Positions 52,846 through 63,205 of a stretch of 64,000 nt of DNA are shown in pieces. Location of the stretch: assembly GCF_022095675.1 (NCBI RefSeq), contig NZ_JAHYSG010000004.1:158822-222821 (forward strand). Direction: 5' to 3'. The position numbers and the translations under genes were made by a program. The first letter of the stretch is position 1, and each line of letters begins with the position of its first letter. Below the pieces are notes generated by a model. The model did not search any database. It worked only from the letters and a program-made list of their open reading frames with translations, and was not told the DNA's origin. The stretch comes from Dactylosporangium sp. AC04546 (GTDB lineage: Bacteria; Actinomycetota; Actinomycetes; Mycobacteriales; Micromonosporaceae).

Positions 52846-55745
52846 TGGCGACGCACCTCGCGCGGTTCGGCTTCACCGACGGTGACCGCGCCGAGCTGAT
52901 GACCGGGCCGGACGGCCTGCGGCTGTGGGACCCGGCGGCGGGCAAGCCGGTCGACGAGGACGCCGCGTCGATCCTCGACACCCTGTACTTCGCGGCCGAC
53001 CCCGACCTCGCCCTCTTCCAGCTGCACCGGCTCTACGAGTCGGCCGGCGAGGAGCTGCGCACCGAGGTCCTCACCGACCGGGCGCTGCGCCGCCGGCTCA
53101 TCGGCGTCCTCGGCGTGTCGGCCACGCTCGGCGACCTGCTCGTCGCCAACCCCGGCGAGTGGCGGGAGCTGCAGGGCGAGCAGAACCACCGCGCGGCCGG
53201 CTACGCGACCCGCGAGGTGTCGACCGTGCCGTCGCTGCGTCAGGGGTACCGCCGGGAACTCCTGCGGATCGTGGCGGCCGACCTGACGGCGGCGGCCGAC
53301 GTCGAGGTGACCATGCGGCGCCTCACCGAGCTCGCCGACGCCACGCTGGTGGCCGCGCTCGGCATCGCGGTCGCCGAGGCCCCCGACCACGCCGCCGCCT
53401 GCCGGCTGGCCGTGATCGCCATGGGCAAGTGCGGCGGCCAGGAGCTCAACTACGTCAGCGACGTCGACGTGGTCTTCGTCGCCGAGCCGGCCTCCGACGA
53501 CGTCGAGGTCGAGGTGGCGATGCGGGCCGGCAGCGCGCTCGCCGCCCGGATGATGGAGATCTGCGGGTTCGTCGCCTGGCCGGTCGACGCCGCCCTGCGC
53601 CCCGAGGGCAGCCGCGGCGCGCTGGTGCGCACCGTCGCCTCCCACCTCGCGTACTACAAGAAGTGGGCGAAGACCTGGGAGTTCCAGGCCCTGCTCAAGG
53701 CCCGGCCGGCCGCCGGCGACCAGGCCCTGGGGGAGCAGTGGCTGGCCGAGCTCCAGCCGCTCATCTGGGCCGCCGCCGAGCGCCCCGAGGCGGTCGACGA
53801 GGTGCGCGCGATGCGCCGGCGGATCATCGAGTCCATCCCGCGGGCCGAGGTCGAGCGCGAGATCAAGCGCGGCCCGGGCGGGCTGCGCGACATCGAGTTC
53901 GCCGTCCAGCTGCTCCAGCTCGTCCACGGCCGGGCCGACGAGTCGCTGCGCACGCCCACCACCCTCGCCGGGCTGCGGGCGCTCATCGAGGGCGGCTACG
54001 TCGGGCTGGCCGACGGCGAGGCGCTGCTGCGCGCGTACCGCTTCCTGCGCGTCGTCGAGCACCGGCTCCAGCTGCAGCGCCTGCGCCGCACCCACACCGT
54101 GCCCGACGACCCGGACGCGCTGCGCTGGCTCGCGCACGCCCTCGGCTACCGCCCGAGCGCCGCCCGCGACGCGGTCGAGTCGTTCCGCGCCGACTGGGTC
54201 CGCCACGCCGGCGAGGTCCGCCGGCTGCACGCCAAGCTGTTCTACCGGCCGCTGCTGGAGGCGGTCGCCCGGGTGCCCAGCGAGCAGCTGCGCCTCACCC
54301 CCGACGCGGCCCGCGCCCGCCTGGAGGTGCTCGGCTTCGCCGACCCGGCCGGCGCGCTGCGCCACCTGCAGGCCCTCACCGGCGGGGTCTCGCGCACGGC
54401 GGCCATCCAGCGGCAGCTGCTGCCGGCGCTGCTCAGCGAGTTCGCCGACGCCCCCGAGCCGGACCGTGGCCTGCTGGCCTACCGGCAGGTGTCGGAGAAG
54501 GTCGGGAACACGCCGTGGTACCTGCGGCTGCTGCGCGACGAGGGCCCGGTGGCGCTGCGCCTGGCCCGCCTGCTGGCGCTGTCCCGCTACGTGACCGAGC
54601 TGCTCGTCCACGACCCGGAGGCGCTGCGGCTGCTCGCCGACGACACCGAGCTCGTCCCGCGCTCCGCCGAGACCCTCACCGAGGGCTTCGCGGCCGCGGC
54701 CGCCCGCCACCCCGACCCGGAGACGGCGATCAACGCGGTCCGCGCCCTGCGCCGCCGTGAGCTGTTCCGGATCGCCGCCGCCGACCTGCTCGGCCAGCTC
54801 GACGTCACCGAGGTCGGCACGGCCCTGTCCGCCGTGATCGACGCCACCCTCCGGGCCACCCTCGGCGTCACCGCCGCCCTCGCCGCCCCGCTGCCGTTCG
54901 CGATCATCGGCATGGGCCGGCTGGGCGGCCACGAGACCAGCTACCCCTCCGACGCCGACGTCCTGTTCGTCTACGAGCCGCCCCCGGGCATGGCCGACGA
55001 CGCCGCCAGCGGCGCCGCCCTGACGGTGGCCGAGGAACTGCGCCGCCTGCTGGCCCGCCCGGCCCACGACCCGCCCCTGGGCGTGGACGCCGACCTGCGC
55101 CCGGAGGGCCGCCAGGGCCCGCTGGTGCGCAGCCTCGGTGCGTACCGCCAGTACTACACCCGCTGGTCGTCGGTCTGGGAGGCGCAGGCCCTGCTCCGGG
55201 CCCGCTACGTGGCCGGCGACGAGGACCTGGCCGCCCGCTTCCTGGCCATCGCCGACACGAAGCGCTTCCCCGACGGCGGCCTGACCCGCGAGCAGATCCA
55301 CGAGATCCGCCGCCTGAAGGCCCGCGTCGACAGCGAACGCCTCCCGCGCGGCGCCGACCCCGCCACGCACACGAAGCTGGGCCGGGGCGGCCTGACCGAC
55401 GTGGAGTGGACGGTCCAGCTGCTCCAGCTCCGCCACGGCTCGACGGTCCCGCCTCTGCGTACCACCCGCACCCTGGAGGCCCTGTCGGCCGCCGCCGCGG
55501 CGGACCTGGTCACGGAGCCCGACGCCGCCGCCCTGCGCGCGGCCTGGCGCCAGGCGTCCCAGGTCCGCAACCTGATGACGCTGGTCCGCGGCCGTGCCTC
55601 GGACCAGCTCCCGCGCCAGGGCCCGGACCTGGCTGCCGCGGCCCGCGTCCTGGGCCACGGCGTGGAGCCCCAGGAGTTCCTGGACGAGTACCTCCGTGTG
55701 GCCCGCCACGCCCGCCAGGCCGTCGAGCGCATTTACCACCCCTGA
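52845..55745 (+). CDS. glnE: Glutamine-synthetase adenylyltransferase/adenylyl-removing enzyme
   Basis: The 966-residue protein has the two nucleotidyltransferase domains of GlnE. GKCGGQELNYVSDVDVVFV near residue 197 is the N-terminal deadenylylase, and GMGRLGGHETSYPSDADVLFVYE near 690 the C-terminal adenylylase, each followed by a helical domain. It controls glutamine synthetase I by modifying a Tyr (402 in the GlnA at 55818). ATG overlaps the amidotransferase TGA. A strong bidirectional terminator separates it from convergent glnA. Confidence 0.95.
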   Translation: MATHLARFGFTDGDRAELMTGPDGLRLWDPAAGKPVDEDAASILDTLYFAADPDLALFQLHRLYESAGEELRTEVLTDRALRRRLIGVLGVSATLGDLLVANPGEWRELQGEQNHRAAGYATREVSTVPSLRQGYRRELLRIVAADLTAAADVEVTMRRLTELADATLVAALGIAVAEAPDHAAACRLAVIAMGKCGGQELNYVSDVDVVFVAEPASDDVEVEVAMRAGSALAARMMEICGFVAWPVDAALRPEGSRGALVRTVASHLAYYKKWAKTWEFQALLKARPAAGDQALGEQWLAELQPLIWAAAERPEAVDEVRAMRRRIIESIPRAEVEREIKRGPGGLRDIEFAVQLLQLVHGRADESLRTPTTLAGLRALIEGGYVGLADGEALLRAYRFLRVVEHRLQLQRLRRTHTVPDDPDALRWLAHALGYRPSAARDAVESFRADWVRHAGEVRRLHAKLFYRPLLEAVARVPSEQLRLTPDAARARLEVLGFADPAGALRHLQALTGGVSRTAAIQRQLLPALLSEFADAPEPDRGLLAYRQVSEKVGNTPWYLRLLRDEGPVALRLARLLALSRYVTELLVHDPEALRLLADDTELVPRSAETLTEGFAAAAARHPDPETAINAVRALRRRELFRIAAADLLGQLDVTEVGTALSAVIDATLRATLGVTAALAAPLPFAIIGMGRLGGHETSYPSDADVLFVYEPPPGMADDAASGAALTVAEELRRLLARPAHDPPLGVDADLRPEGRQGPLVRSLGAYRQYYTRWSSVWEAQALLRARYVAGDEDLAARFLAIADTKRFPDGGLTREQIHEIRRLKARVDSERLPRGADPATHTKLGRGGLTDVEWTVQLLQLRHGSTVPPLRTTRTLEALSAAAAADLVTEPDAAALRAAWRQASQVRNLMTLVRGRASDQLPRQGPDLAAAARVLGHGVEPQEFLDEYLRVARHARQAVERIYHP

Positions 55746-55756
55746 CCCTGAACGCG

Positions 55757-55790
55757 GAGCGGCCCGCCCCGGGATCGGGGCGGGCCGCTC
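55757..55790. terminator. Bidirectional terminator between glnE and glnA
   Basis: A perfect 15-bp GC-rich stem (55757-55771 with 55776-55790) with a GGAT loop sits between the convergent glnE and glnA genes. Confidence 0.9.
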
Positions 55791-55817
55791 GTGCCAGAAC
55801 CTGTGGGACCGGGCAGG

Positions 55818-57242
<1,425 letters not shown>

Positions 57243-57338
57243 TCGTCCTCCAGGTCGCAGGCATAACCAGTCTGATGATCACTTCAGTGTGAAGGTGGCT
57301 GGTTGGTCGCGACCGTAGAACCGTGCGATTGCCCATGC

Positions 57339-57365
57339 GTGTCCCATTTGTTTCCGCTGTGTTTC
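57339..57365 (-). promoter_or_regulatory. GlnR-like box upstream of glnA
   Basis: Read on the glnA strand, GAAAC (57365-57361), GAAAC (57354-57350) and GACAC (57343-57339) are spaced exactly 11 bp apart, as in GlnR binding sites (gTnAC and GaAAC half-sites with six-base spacers). The box lies 97-123 bp upstream of the glnA start. Confidence 0.6.
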
Positions 57366-57421
57366 GCCAACCGTGAGCAGGGCGTGAGGAGACCAACAGC
57401 GGTTCGGTAGTCTGGGCCGCC

Positions 57422-57772
57422 GTGGAACACGTCCAGGCCGCACTCTCGCGGCGCTTCGGTGCCCTGCTCATCGACTGGCTGCTGTGCCTGCTCATCGCGG
57501 GCGCGTTCGCCGACCCGGTCCGGGAGCCGTGGCTCGCGCCCGGCATCCTCGTGGTCGAGTACGCGCTGTTCGTCGGCTTCTTCACGCAGACCGTCGGCAT
57601 GAAGCTGATGCGCATCCGCTGTGTGTCGCTGGCCACAGGCACCGCGCTGGGCGTGCCGCGGGCGCTGCTGCGCGGCGTGGTGATGCTGCCGCTGGTCACC
57701 GCGCTGATCATGGACTCGGACCAGCGCGGCCTGCACGACAAGGCCGCGGGCTCCGTCGTCGTCGCGGCCTGA
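57422..57772 (+). CDS. RDD-family membrane protein
   Basis: The 116-residue protein has an RDD domain: SRRFGALLIDWLLCLLIAG, a second helix LAPGILVVEYALFVGFF, and RALLRGVVMLPLVTALIM, with DQRGLHDKAAGSVVV at the end, the conserved Arg and Asp pairs. Function of RDD proteins is mostly unknown, possibly transport. It diverges from glnA, as in mycobacteria, and converges with the DUF4191 gene. Confidence 0.88.
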   Translation: MEHVQAALSRRFGALLIDWLLCLLIAGAFADPVREPWLAPGILVVEYALFVGFFTQTVGMKLMRIRCVSLATGTALGVPRALLRGVVMLPLVTALIMDSDQRGLHDKAAGSVVVAA

Positions 57773-57780
57773 GGCGGGCC

Positions 57781-58482
57781 TCAGCGGCCGCGCATCGCCT
57801 TGAAGGCGCCCTTCGGGGGCTTCATGTTCTTCGGCATGGCGCCCCGCGGCATCTGCGGGCGGGCCGAGAGGGCCTTGAGCCGCTTGTCGAGGGCGTTGAC
57901 GTCCTTGCCGGTGACCGTGCGCGGCAGCCGGATGAGCGTGCTGCGCAGCTTGGCCAGGGGCAGCTGCCCCTCCTCGTTGCCGATCATGAAGTCGCGCAGC
58001 TCGGCGTTGCCGATCACCTTGACCAGCCGGCGGCGCTCCTGGTTGATCAGGCCCTTGACCCGGCTCGGGTTGCCCTCGCCGAGGAGGATGACGCCGGGCC
58101 GCCCGATGACCAGGTGCACCATGTCGAACTGCGTCGTGGACGCCACGGCGGGGGTCACCCGCCAGTCGCCGCGCATGTTCTCGATGATCGAGGCGGCCGC
58201 GCCGGGCTGGCCCTCAGCCTCTTTCATCATCGCCTTCTGCGAGCGGAGGTTGAGCACGATGACCGTGCCCAGCAGGGCCAGCAGGATGCCCATCGGCAGC
58301 CAGATCCAGGACAGCACGCCGATGCCGAACAGGACACCGACCGCGATGAGCGGCACCGCGATCACCGTGATCACCAGCGGGAGGAACGCCTTGTCGCGCT
58401 TCGCGGTGAACGAGAACACCATGCCGATCTGCTTCAGCCGGGTGAAGAACCCGACCTTCTCCGGCTCCTGGGCCTTTGCCAT
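57781..58482 (-). CDS. DUF4191 membrane protein
   Basis: The 233-residue protein has two adjacent transmembrane segments (FLPLVITVIAVPLIAVGVLF and SWIWLPMGILLALLGTVIVL) and a basic C-terminal tail, the actinobacterial DUF4191 design (Rv2219 counterpart). Function unknown. It lies 24 bp downstream of lipA on the same strand, so it may be cotranscribed with it. Confidence 0.88.
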   Translation of the reverse strand: MAKAQEPEKVGFFTRLKQIGMVFSFTAKRDKAFLPLVITVIAVPLIAVGVLFGIGVLSWIWLPMGILLALLGTVIVLNLRSQKAMMKEAEGQPGAAASIIENMRGDWRVTPAVASTTQFDMVHLVIGRPGVILLGEGNPSRVKGLINQERRRLVKVIGNAELRDFMIGNEEGQLPLAKLRSTLIRLPRTVTGKDVNALDKRLKALSARPQMPRGAMPKNMKPPKGAFKAMRGR

Positions 58483-58506
58483 ACCACCGAGTCTAGTGGG
58501 ATGCGG

Positions 58507-59442
58507 TCAAGCCTTCAGCGCCCGGCTGTCCAGCGCCTGGCGATACAGCCGCCCGGCCCGGTAGGAGGAGCGCACCAGAGGCCCGCTGAGCACGCCCGCG
58601 AAGCCGATCTGCTCGGCCTCCTCGCGCAGCTCGACGAACTCCTCGGGCTTCACCCAGCGCTCGACCGGGTGGTGGCGGGGCGTCGGCCGGAGGTACTGCG
58701 TGATCGTCACCAGCTCGCACCCGGCCTCGTAGAGGTCCCGCAGCGCCTGGGTCACCTCGGCCCGCTCCTCGCCGAGCCCCAGGATCAGGTTCGACTTGGT
58801 GACCAGCCCGGCGGCACGCGCCTGCGTGATCACGTCGAGCGAGCGCTCGTAGCGGAACGCGGGCCGGATCCGCTTGAAGATCCGCGGCACCGTCTCGACG
58901 TTGTGCGCGAGCACCTCGGGCCGCGCGGCGAACACCTCGGCGAGCAGCTTCGGGTCGCCGTTGAAGTCCGGGATCAGCAGCTCGACGCCGCAGCCCTCGA
59001 CCAGCCCGTGGATCTGCCGGACGGTCTCCGCGTAGAGCCAAGCACCGCCGTCGGGCAGGTCGTCGCGCGCGACGCCGGTCACGGTGGCATACCGCAGACC
59101 CATCGTCGCCACCGACTCGGCCACCCGGCGCGGCTCGTCCGCGTCGAACTCGGCCGGCTTCCCGGTGTCGATCTGGCAGAAGTCACACCGGCGGGTGCAT
59201 TGGTCGCCGCCGATGAGGAACGTCGCCTCGCGGTCTTCCCAGCACTCGTAGATGTTGGGACAGCCGGCTTCCTGGCAGACCGTGTGGAGGCCCTCGCGCT
59301 GGACGAGGCCCCGCAGATGCGTGTATTCAGGCCCCATCTTCGCCGAGACCTTGATCCACGGTGGCTTGCGCTCAATCGGCGTCTCCGCGTTGCGCGCCTC
59401 GATGCGCAGCAGACGACGACCTTCGGGAACAACGGCGGTCAC
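58507..59442 (-). CDS. lipA: Lipoyl synthase
   Basis: The 311-residue radical-SAM enzyme inserts sulfur into octanoyl groups on E2 and GcvH domains. Its auxiliary cluster uses [12 protein letters not shown] and its radical-SAM cluster CTRRCDFC; the C-terminal SSYRAG supplies the conserved Ser. It acts after LipB, encoded at 60103, and the products feed the E1/E2 enzymes in this window. GTG start at 59442. Confidence 0.96.
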   Translation of the reverse strand: MTAVVPEGRRLLRIEARNAETPIERKPPWIKVSAKMGPEYTHLRGLVQREGLHTVCQEAGCPNIYECWEDREATFLIGGDQCTRRCDFCQIDTGKPAEFDADEPRRVAESVATMGLRYATVTGVARDDLPDGGAWLYAETVRQIHGLVEGCGVELLIPDFNGDPKLLAEVFAARPEVLAHNVETVPRIFKRIRPAFRYERSLDVITQARAAGLVTKSNLILGLGEERAEVTQALRDLYEAGCELVTITQYLRPTPRHHPVERWVKPEEFVELREEAEQIGFAGVLSGPLVRSSYRAGRLYRQALDSRALKA

Positions 59443-59543
59443 CTGACGAAGACTACGCCGGGTGCTTGCCCACGCGCTGGGAACGCGATTGACGTCACGT
59501 TCGCGAGGTTTCTGAATACTCCGGTCCGGAAACCACCTCAGGC

Positions 59544-60119
59544 GTGGCGCTGAACGACACGTTGGTGGTCTTCGCCGACGGCAACCCGATCGATGTGCTG
59601 CGGGCCTGCCCGGTGCTGGACAAGCCCGCCACGAGAGCCCTCGCCGAGCGGCTCTTCCCCGCGGCCGACGTCGAGGAGATCGGCGACGAGCTGCTGCGCG
59701 ACGCGCTGAACCCGCCGGCCGGCGTGGTGTACGTCGGCTGCTTCGCCGGCCTCGACCTGGTCTGCAGCTGGCACCTGACGCCCCGGCGGCCGTCCGAGCT
59801 CGACCCGGTGGTCCTCGACGCGACCGGGCGGCGCAACGTGTACCTCCACGCCGCGCACGGCGCCGCCGAGTGGTGCAGCTACGGCCTGTGGCGCGACGGC
59901 ACCCGGGTGCGCCTGCGCAGCGTCTGCCCCGACCCGGCGGTCAGCGAGGACGAGGGTGAGCCGCTGCCGTTCGAGCGGGCCGGCGACGACGCGGACCTGA
60001 CCTGCCGCTCGATGCACGCGCTGTTCGGCTTCCGGTGCGACGAGGACGAGGACCGCATCGACGACGTCGACCCGGAGGTGATCCCGGTCGTGGCCTACCG
60101 CGTCAGTACAGCGTCGTGA
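59544..60119 (+). CDS. Conserved hypothetical protein (DUF6928-like)
   Basis: The 191-residue protein starts [19 protein letters not shown] and has [15 protein letters not shown] and [19 protein letters not shown], a pattern resembling the actinobacterial DUF6928 family; the assignment is tentative. It contains seven cysteines. The function is unknown. It lies between lipA and lipB on the opposite strand and its 3' end overlaps that of lipB by 17 nt. Confidence 0.7.
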   Translation: MALNDTLVVFADGNPIDVLRACPVLDKPATRALAERLFPAADVEEIGDELLRDALNPPAGVVYVGCFAGLDLVCSWHLTPRRPSELDPVVLDATGRRNVYLHAAHGAAEWCSYGLWRDGTRVRLRSVCPDPAVSEDEGEPLPFERAGDDADLTCRSMHALFGFRCDEDEDRIDDVDPEVIPVVAYRVSTAS

Positions 60120-60735
60120 GGTGCCGCTCCACGACCGGCAGGACCTCGTCGATGGTCACGTCGCGGCCGAGCTCGGCGGAGAGCGAGGTCACGCCGGCGT
60201 CCCGGATGCCACAGGGGACGAAGATGTCGTACCGCGAGAGGTCGCAGTCGGCGTTCAGCGCGAACCCGTGCAGGGTCACCCCGCGCGCCACCCGGATCCC
60301 GATCGCGGCGACCTTGCGGTCGGGGCCGCGCTCGTCGGCCGGCACCCACACGCCGCTGCGGCCCTCGACGCGGACCGTCGCCAGCCCGAACTCGGCGCAG
60401 ACGTCGATGAGCAGCTGCTCCATCCGCCGCACGTAGGCGACCACGTCGACCGGGTCGGCGAGCCGGATGATCGGGTAGCCCACCAGCTGGCCCGGCCCGT
60501 GCCAGGTGATCTTCCCGCCGCGGTCGACGTCGATCACCGGCGTGCCGTCGAACGGCCGGTCGGCCGGCTCGGTCCGCTTGCCGGCCGTGTAGACGCTCGG
60601 GTGCTCCAGCAGCAGCACCGTGTCGGATTGCGCACCGTCGGCGACGGACTCGTGGATGCGCCGCTGTTCGGCCAGGGCGGCCTCATAGTCGACGAGCCCC
60701 GCCCTGACGATCTGTAGCCCAAGAGTGCTGGTCAC
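60103..60735 (-). CDS. lipB: Octanoyltransferase
   Basis: The 210-residue enzyme transfers octanoyl groups from acyl carrier protein to lipoyl domains. [37 protein letters not shown], and [15 protein letters not shown] with the catalytic Cys and the preceding Lys region are all present. Starts at GTG 60735. Partner of lipA in lipoate synthesis. Confidence 0.95.
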   Translation of the reverse strand: MTSTLGLQIVRAGLVDYEAALAEQRRIHESVADGAQSDTVLLLEHPSVYTAGKRTEPADRPFDGTPVIDVDRGGKITWHGPGQLVGYPIIRLADPVDVVAYVRRMEQLLIDVCAEFGLATVRVEGRSGVWVPADERGPDRKVAAIGIRVARGVTLHGFALNADCDLSRYDIFVPCGIRDAGVTSLSAELGRDVTIDEVLPVVERHLTTLY

Positions 60736-60869
60736 GAATGCAGCCTAACCCCGCGGCCCGGCCAACTGGCCAGGGCAGGAATGTGTGGCTTCCGGACATA
60801 GTGATGCGTCGAAGTTCACACCTAGCGTGGTGCTCCCCACAGCTCTCCTCCGGAAAGAAGGGCACCGCC

Positions 60870-62078
60870 ATGCCCAGGATGTTGCGCCTGATCCTGCCGT
60901 TGCTCGCGGTGGTCGCAGCCGCCACCGGCCTCACCGTCGCCGCCTCGCCCGCCTACGCCGCCAGCCTGACCAGCGTCGCGAGCTTCGGCTCGAATCCCGG
61001 CAACCTCACGATGTACAGCTATCGCCCGGACGGCATGCCCAGCGGCGCGCCGCTCGTGGTGGCGATGCACGGCTGCACCCAGAACGCCACCGACTACTTC
61101 ACCAACGCGGGCTGGCGCAAGTACGCCGACCTGTGGAAGTTCGCCCTCGTCCTGCCCGAGCAGAAGTCGGCCAACAACTCCACCAGCTGCTTCAACTGGT
61201 TCGAGACGGGCGACACGGCCCGCGGCGGCGGCGAGGCGCTGTCGATCAAGCAGATGGTCGACTACGCCGTCGCCAACTACGGCGTGAACGCCTCCCGGGT
61301 CTACGTCACCGGCCTCTCCGCCGGCGGCGCGATGACCGCCGTGATGCTCGCCACGTACCCCGACGTGTTCGCCGGCGGCGCCATCATGGCCGGCATCGCG
61401 TACCGCTGCGCGACGTCGACGCTCAACGCGTACAGCTGCATGAACCCCGGCGTCGACAAGACCCCGGCGGCGTGGGGCGACCTGGTCCGCGCCGCGTACT
61501 CCGGCTACTCGGGCGCCCGCCCGCGGGTCGCGATCTGGCACGGCACCTCGGACACCACCGTCGCCCCGGCCAACGCCACCGAGCTGCGCGACCAGTGGAC
61601 CAACGTGCTCGGCGTCTCCCAGACCCCGACCTCGACGGCGTCGCTGCCCGGCGGCACGTCGCTGTCCGACTACGGCGACAAGGTGAGGGTGTACCTCGTG
61701 TCCGGCATGACCCACGCCACACCCGTCGACCCGGGCAGCGCGACGGAGCAGTGCGGCACCGCCGGGACCTACTACAAGGACACCATCTGCTCGTCGTACT
61801 ACCAGGCCAAGGACTGGGGCCTCGACAACGGCACGGCGTCGCCCACCGCGTCGCCGACCGCCTCGGCCTCCCCGACCGCGACCCCGACCCAGACCGCCGG
61901 CCCCTGTGTCCGCGCCTCGAACTACGCGCACGTCACCGCCGGCCGGGCCCACATGAGCGGCGGCTACGTCTACGCCAACGGCTCCAACCAGAGCATGGGC
62001 CTCTACAACGTGTTCACCACGCACGGCCTGCAGCAGACCGGGGCGAACTACTGGGTGATCGCCGACGCGCTCTGCTAG
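60870..62078 (+). CDS. Secreted PHB-depolymerase-type esterase
   Basis: The 402-residue extracellular protein has a signal peptide (LILPLLAVVAAATGLTVAASPAYA) and an alpha/beta-hydrolase domain of the short-chain polyhydroxyalkanoate depolymerase/acetyl-xylan esterase type: MHGCTQNATDYF (oxyanion region), GLSAGGAM nucleophile elbow, GTSDTTV Asp and MTHATP His. A Ser/Thr/Pro/Ala-rich linker follows, then a C-terminal domain of about 60 residues with two cysteines, typical for substrate binding. The stop codon lies inside the terminal repeat of the 62075 palindrome. Confidence 0.9.
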   Translation: MPRMLRLILPLLAVVAAATGLTVAASPAYAASLTSVASFGSNPGNLTMYSYRPDGMPSGAPLVVAMHGCTQNATDYFTNAGWRKYADLWKFALVLPEQKSANNSTSCFNWFETGDTARGGGEALSIKQMVDYAVANYGVNASRVYVTGLSAGGAMTAVMLATYPDVFAGGAIMAGIAYRCATSTLNAYSCMNPGVDKTPAAWGDLVRAAYSGYSGARPRVAIWHGTSDTTVAPANATELRDQWTNVLGVSQTPTSTASLPGGTSLSDYGDKVRVYLVSGMTHATPVDPGSATEQCGTAGTYYKDTICSSYYQAKDWGLDNGTASPTASPTASASPTATPTQTAGPCVRASNYAHVTAGRAHMSGGYVYANGSNQSMGLYNVFTTHGLQQTGANYWVIADALC

Positions 62079-62242
62079 CGCCTGTTTCACGACTGGGGTC
62101 GGAGCGAGGCGGAGTCCAGATTTCGTCTGGCGTCGCCCCGCGGAAGCCAGGCTACCGGTGTTGTAACCGGGCTTCCGCGGGGTGGCGCCAGACGAAATCT
62201 GGGCCCGCCGCAGCCCGGCCTCAGTTGTGAAACAGGCGCTAG
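62075..62242. repeat. 168-bp near-perfect palindrome with 16-bp terminal inverted repeats
   Basis: CTAGCGCCTGTTTCAC at 62075-62090 is exactly inverted at 62227-62242. An inner 33-base arm (62116-62148) matches its inverted partner (62170-62202) at 31 positions, and the intervening outer segments are also partly complementary. The TAG stop of the esterase and the TAG stop of the convergent epimerase both lie in the terminal repeats. It could be a MITE-like element or an unusually long bidirectional terminator. Confidence 0.85.
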
Positions 62243-63129
62243 GAGCGGACCGCCCAGGCCAGGGCCTGCCGGACCGTCGGGTGGCGGAAGACGAAGCCGC
62301 GCTCGGTGAGCACTCCCGGCAGGACCCGCTGGCTGGCCAGGGCCTCGCCCGCGAACTCGCCCGCGACGGCGTGCAGCGCGAAGCCCGGCACCGGGAGCAG
62401 GTGCGGGCGGTGCAGCTCGGCGGCGAGGGCGGCGGCGAACTCGTCGTTGCGCACGGGCTCCGGGCCGGTGAGGTTGACCGGCCCGGAGACGTCGTGGTCG
62501 AGCAGGAACAGCACGGCCTCCAGCCAGTCCGGGAGCGAGATCCACGGCCAGTACTGCCGGCCGCTGCCCATCCGGCCGCCCCCGAACAGCTGGAACTGCA
62601 GGTACAACGGTTGCAGCAGCCCGCCCTCGCGTGCCAGCGGCAGGCCCGTGCGCAGCACCGCGACCCGCGTCCCGGCCGTCTCGGCGGGCTCGGTCGCGGC
62701 CTCCCACACCTTGCACAGGTCCGCGAGGAAGGTGTCGCCGGCCGGGGCGCGCTCGTCCACGGCCTCGTCGCCGGTGTCGCCGTAGTAGCCGACGCCCGAC
62801 GCGTTGAGCAGCACCCGCGGGCGCGGCTCGGCGGCCGCGATCGCCCGCGCGAGGGTCCCGGTGCTGTCGACCCGGCTGTCCACCAGGGCCCGCTTGTACT
62901 GCGCGGTCCACCGCCGGTCGCCGACCCCGGCGCCGGCCAGGTTGATCACCGCGTCGGCCCGCTGGAGCAGTGCCGCGTCGACGACCTCGGCGACCGGGTC
63001 CCACTCCACCTCGTCGGCGGCGCCCGGCGGCCGGCGGACGAGCCGGGTCACCTCGTGGCCGGACCGGCGCAGGTGCGGCACCAGCCGCTTGCCGAGGAAC
63101 CCGGACGCTCCCGCGATCACGATCTGCAT
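62239..63129 (-). CDS. TIGR01777-family NAD-dependent epimerase/dehydratase-like protein
   Basis: The 296-residue protein is an extended SDR: IVIAGASGFLGKRLVPHL binds the nucleotide, INLAGAGVGDRRW and NASGVGYYGDTGDE are the TIGR01777 signatures, and a DUF1731 tail ends the protein (VLPGVLTERGFVFRHPTVRQAL). Its substrate is unknown; the related cell-division effect of SulA-like naming is not supported. Located between the E2 and lipoate genes, as Rv2216 in mycobacteria. Confidence 0.92.
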   Translation of the reverse strand: MQIVIAGASGFLGKRLVPHLRRSGHEVTRLVRRPPGAADEVEWDPVAEVVDAALLQRADAVINLAGAGVGDRRWTAQYKRALVDSRVDSTGTLARAIAAAEPRPRVLLNASGVGYYGDTGDEAVDERAPAGDTFLADLCKVWEAATEPAETAGTRVAVLRTGLPLAREGGLLQPLYLQFQLFGGGRMGSGRQYWPWISLPDWLEAVLFLLDHDVSGPVNLTGPEPVRNDEFAAALAAELHRPHLLPVPGFALHAVAGEFAGEALASQRVLPGVLTERGFVFRHPTVRQALAWAVRS

Positions 63130-63153
63130 GGGTCCCATCATTCCCGGAAAAGC

Positions 63154-63190
63154 CGAAGGGACGCCCCGCACCCGGCGGAACGTCCCTTCG
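63154..63190 (-). terminator. Terminator hairpin downstream of the E2 gene
   Basis: CGAAGGGACG (63154-63163) pairs with CGTCCCTTCG (63181-63190) over 10 bp with a GC-rich loop, just after the end of the leftward E2 gene. Confidence 0.65.
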
Positions 63191-63205
63191 ATCGGGCGTG
63201 CGGGC

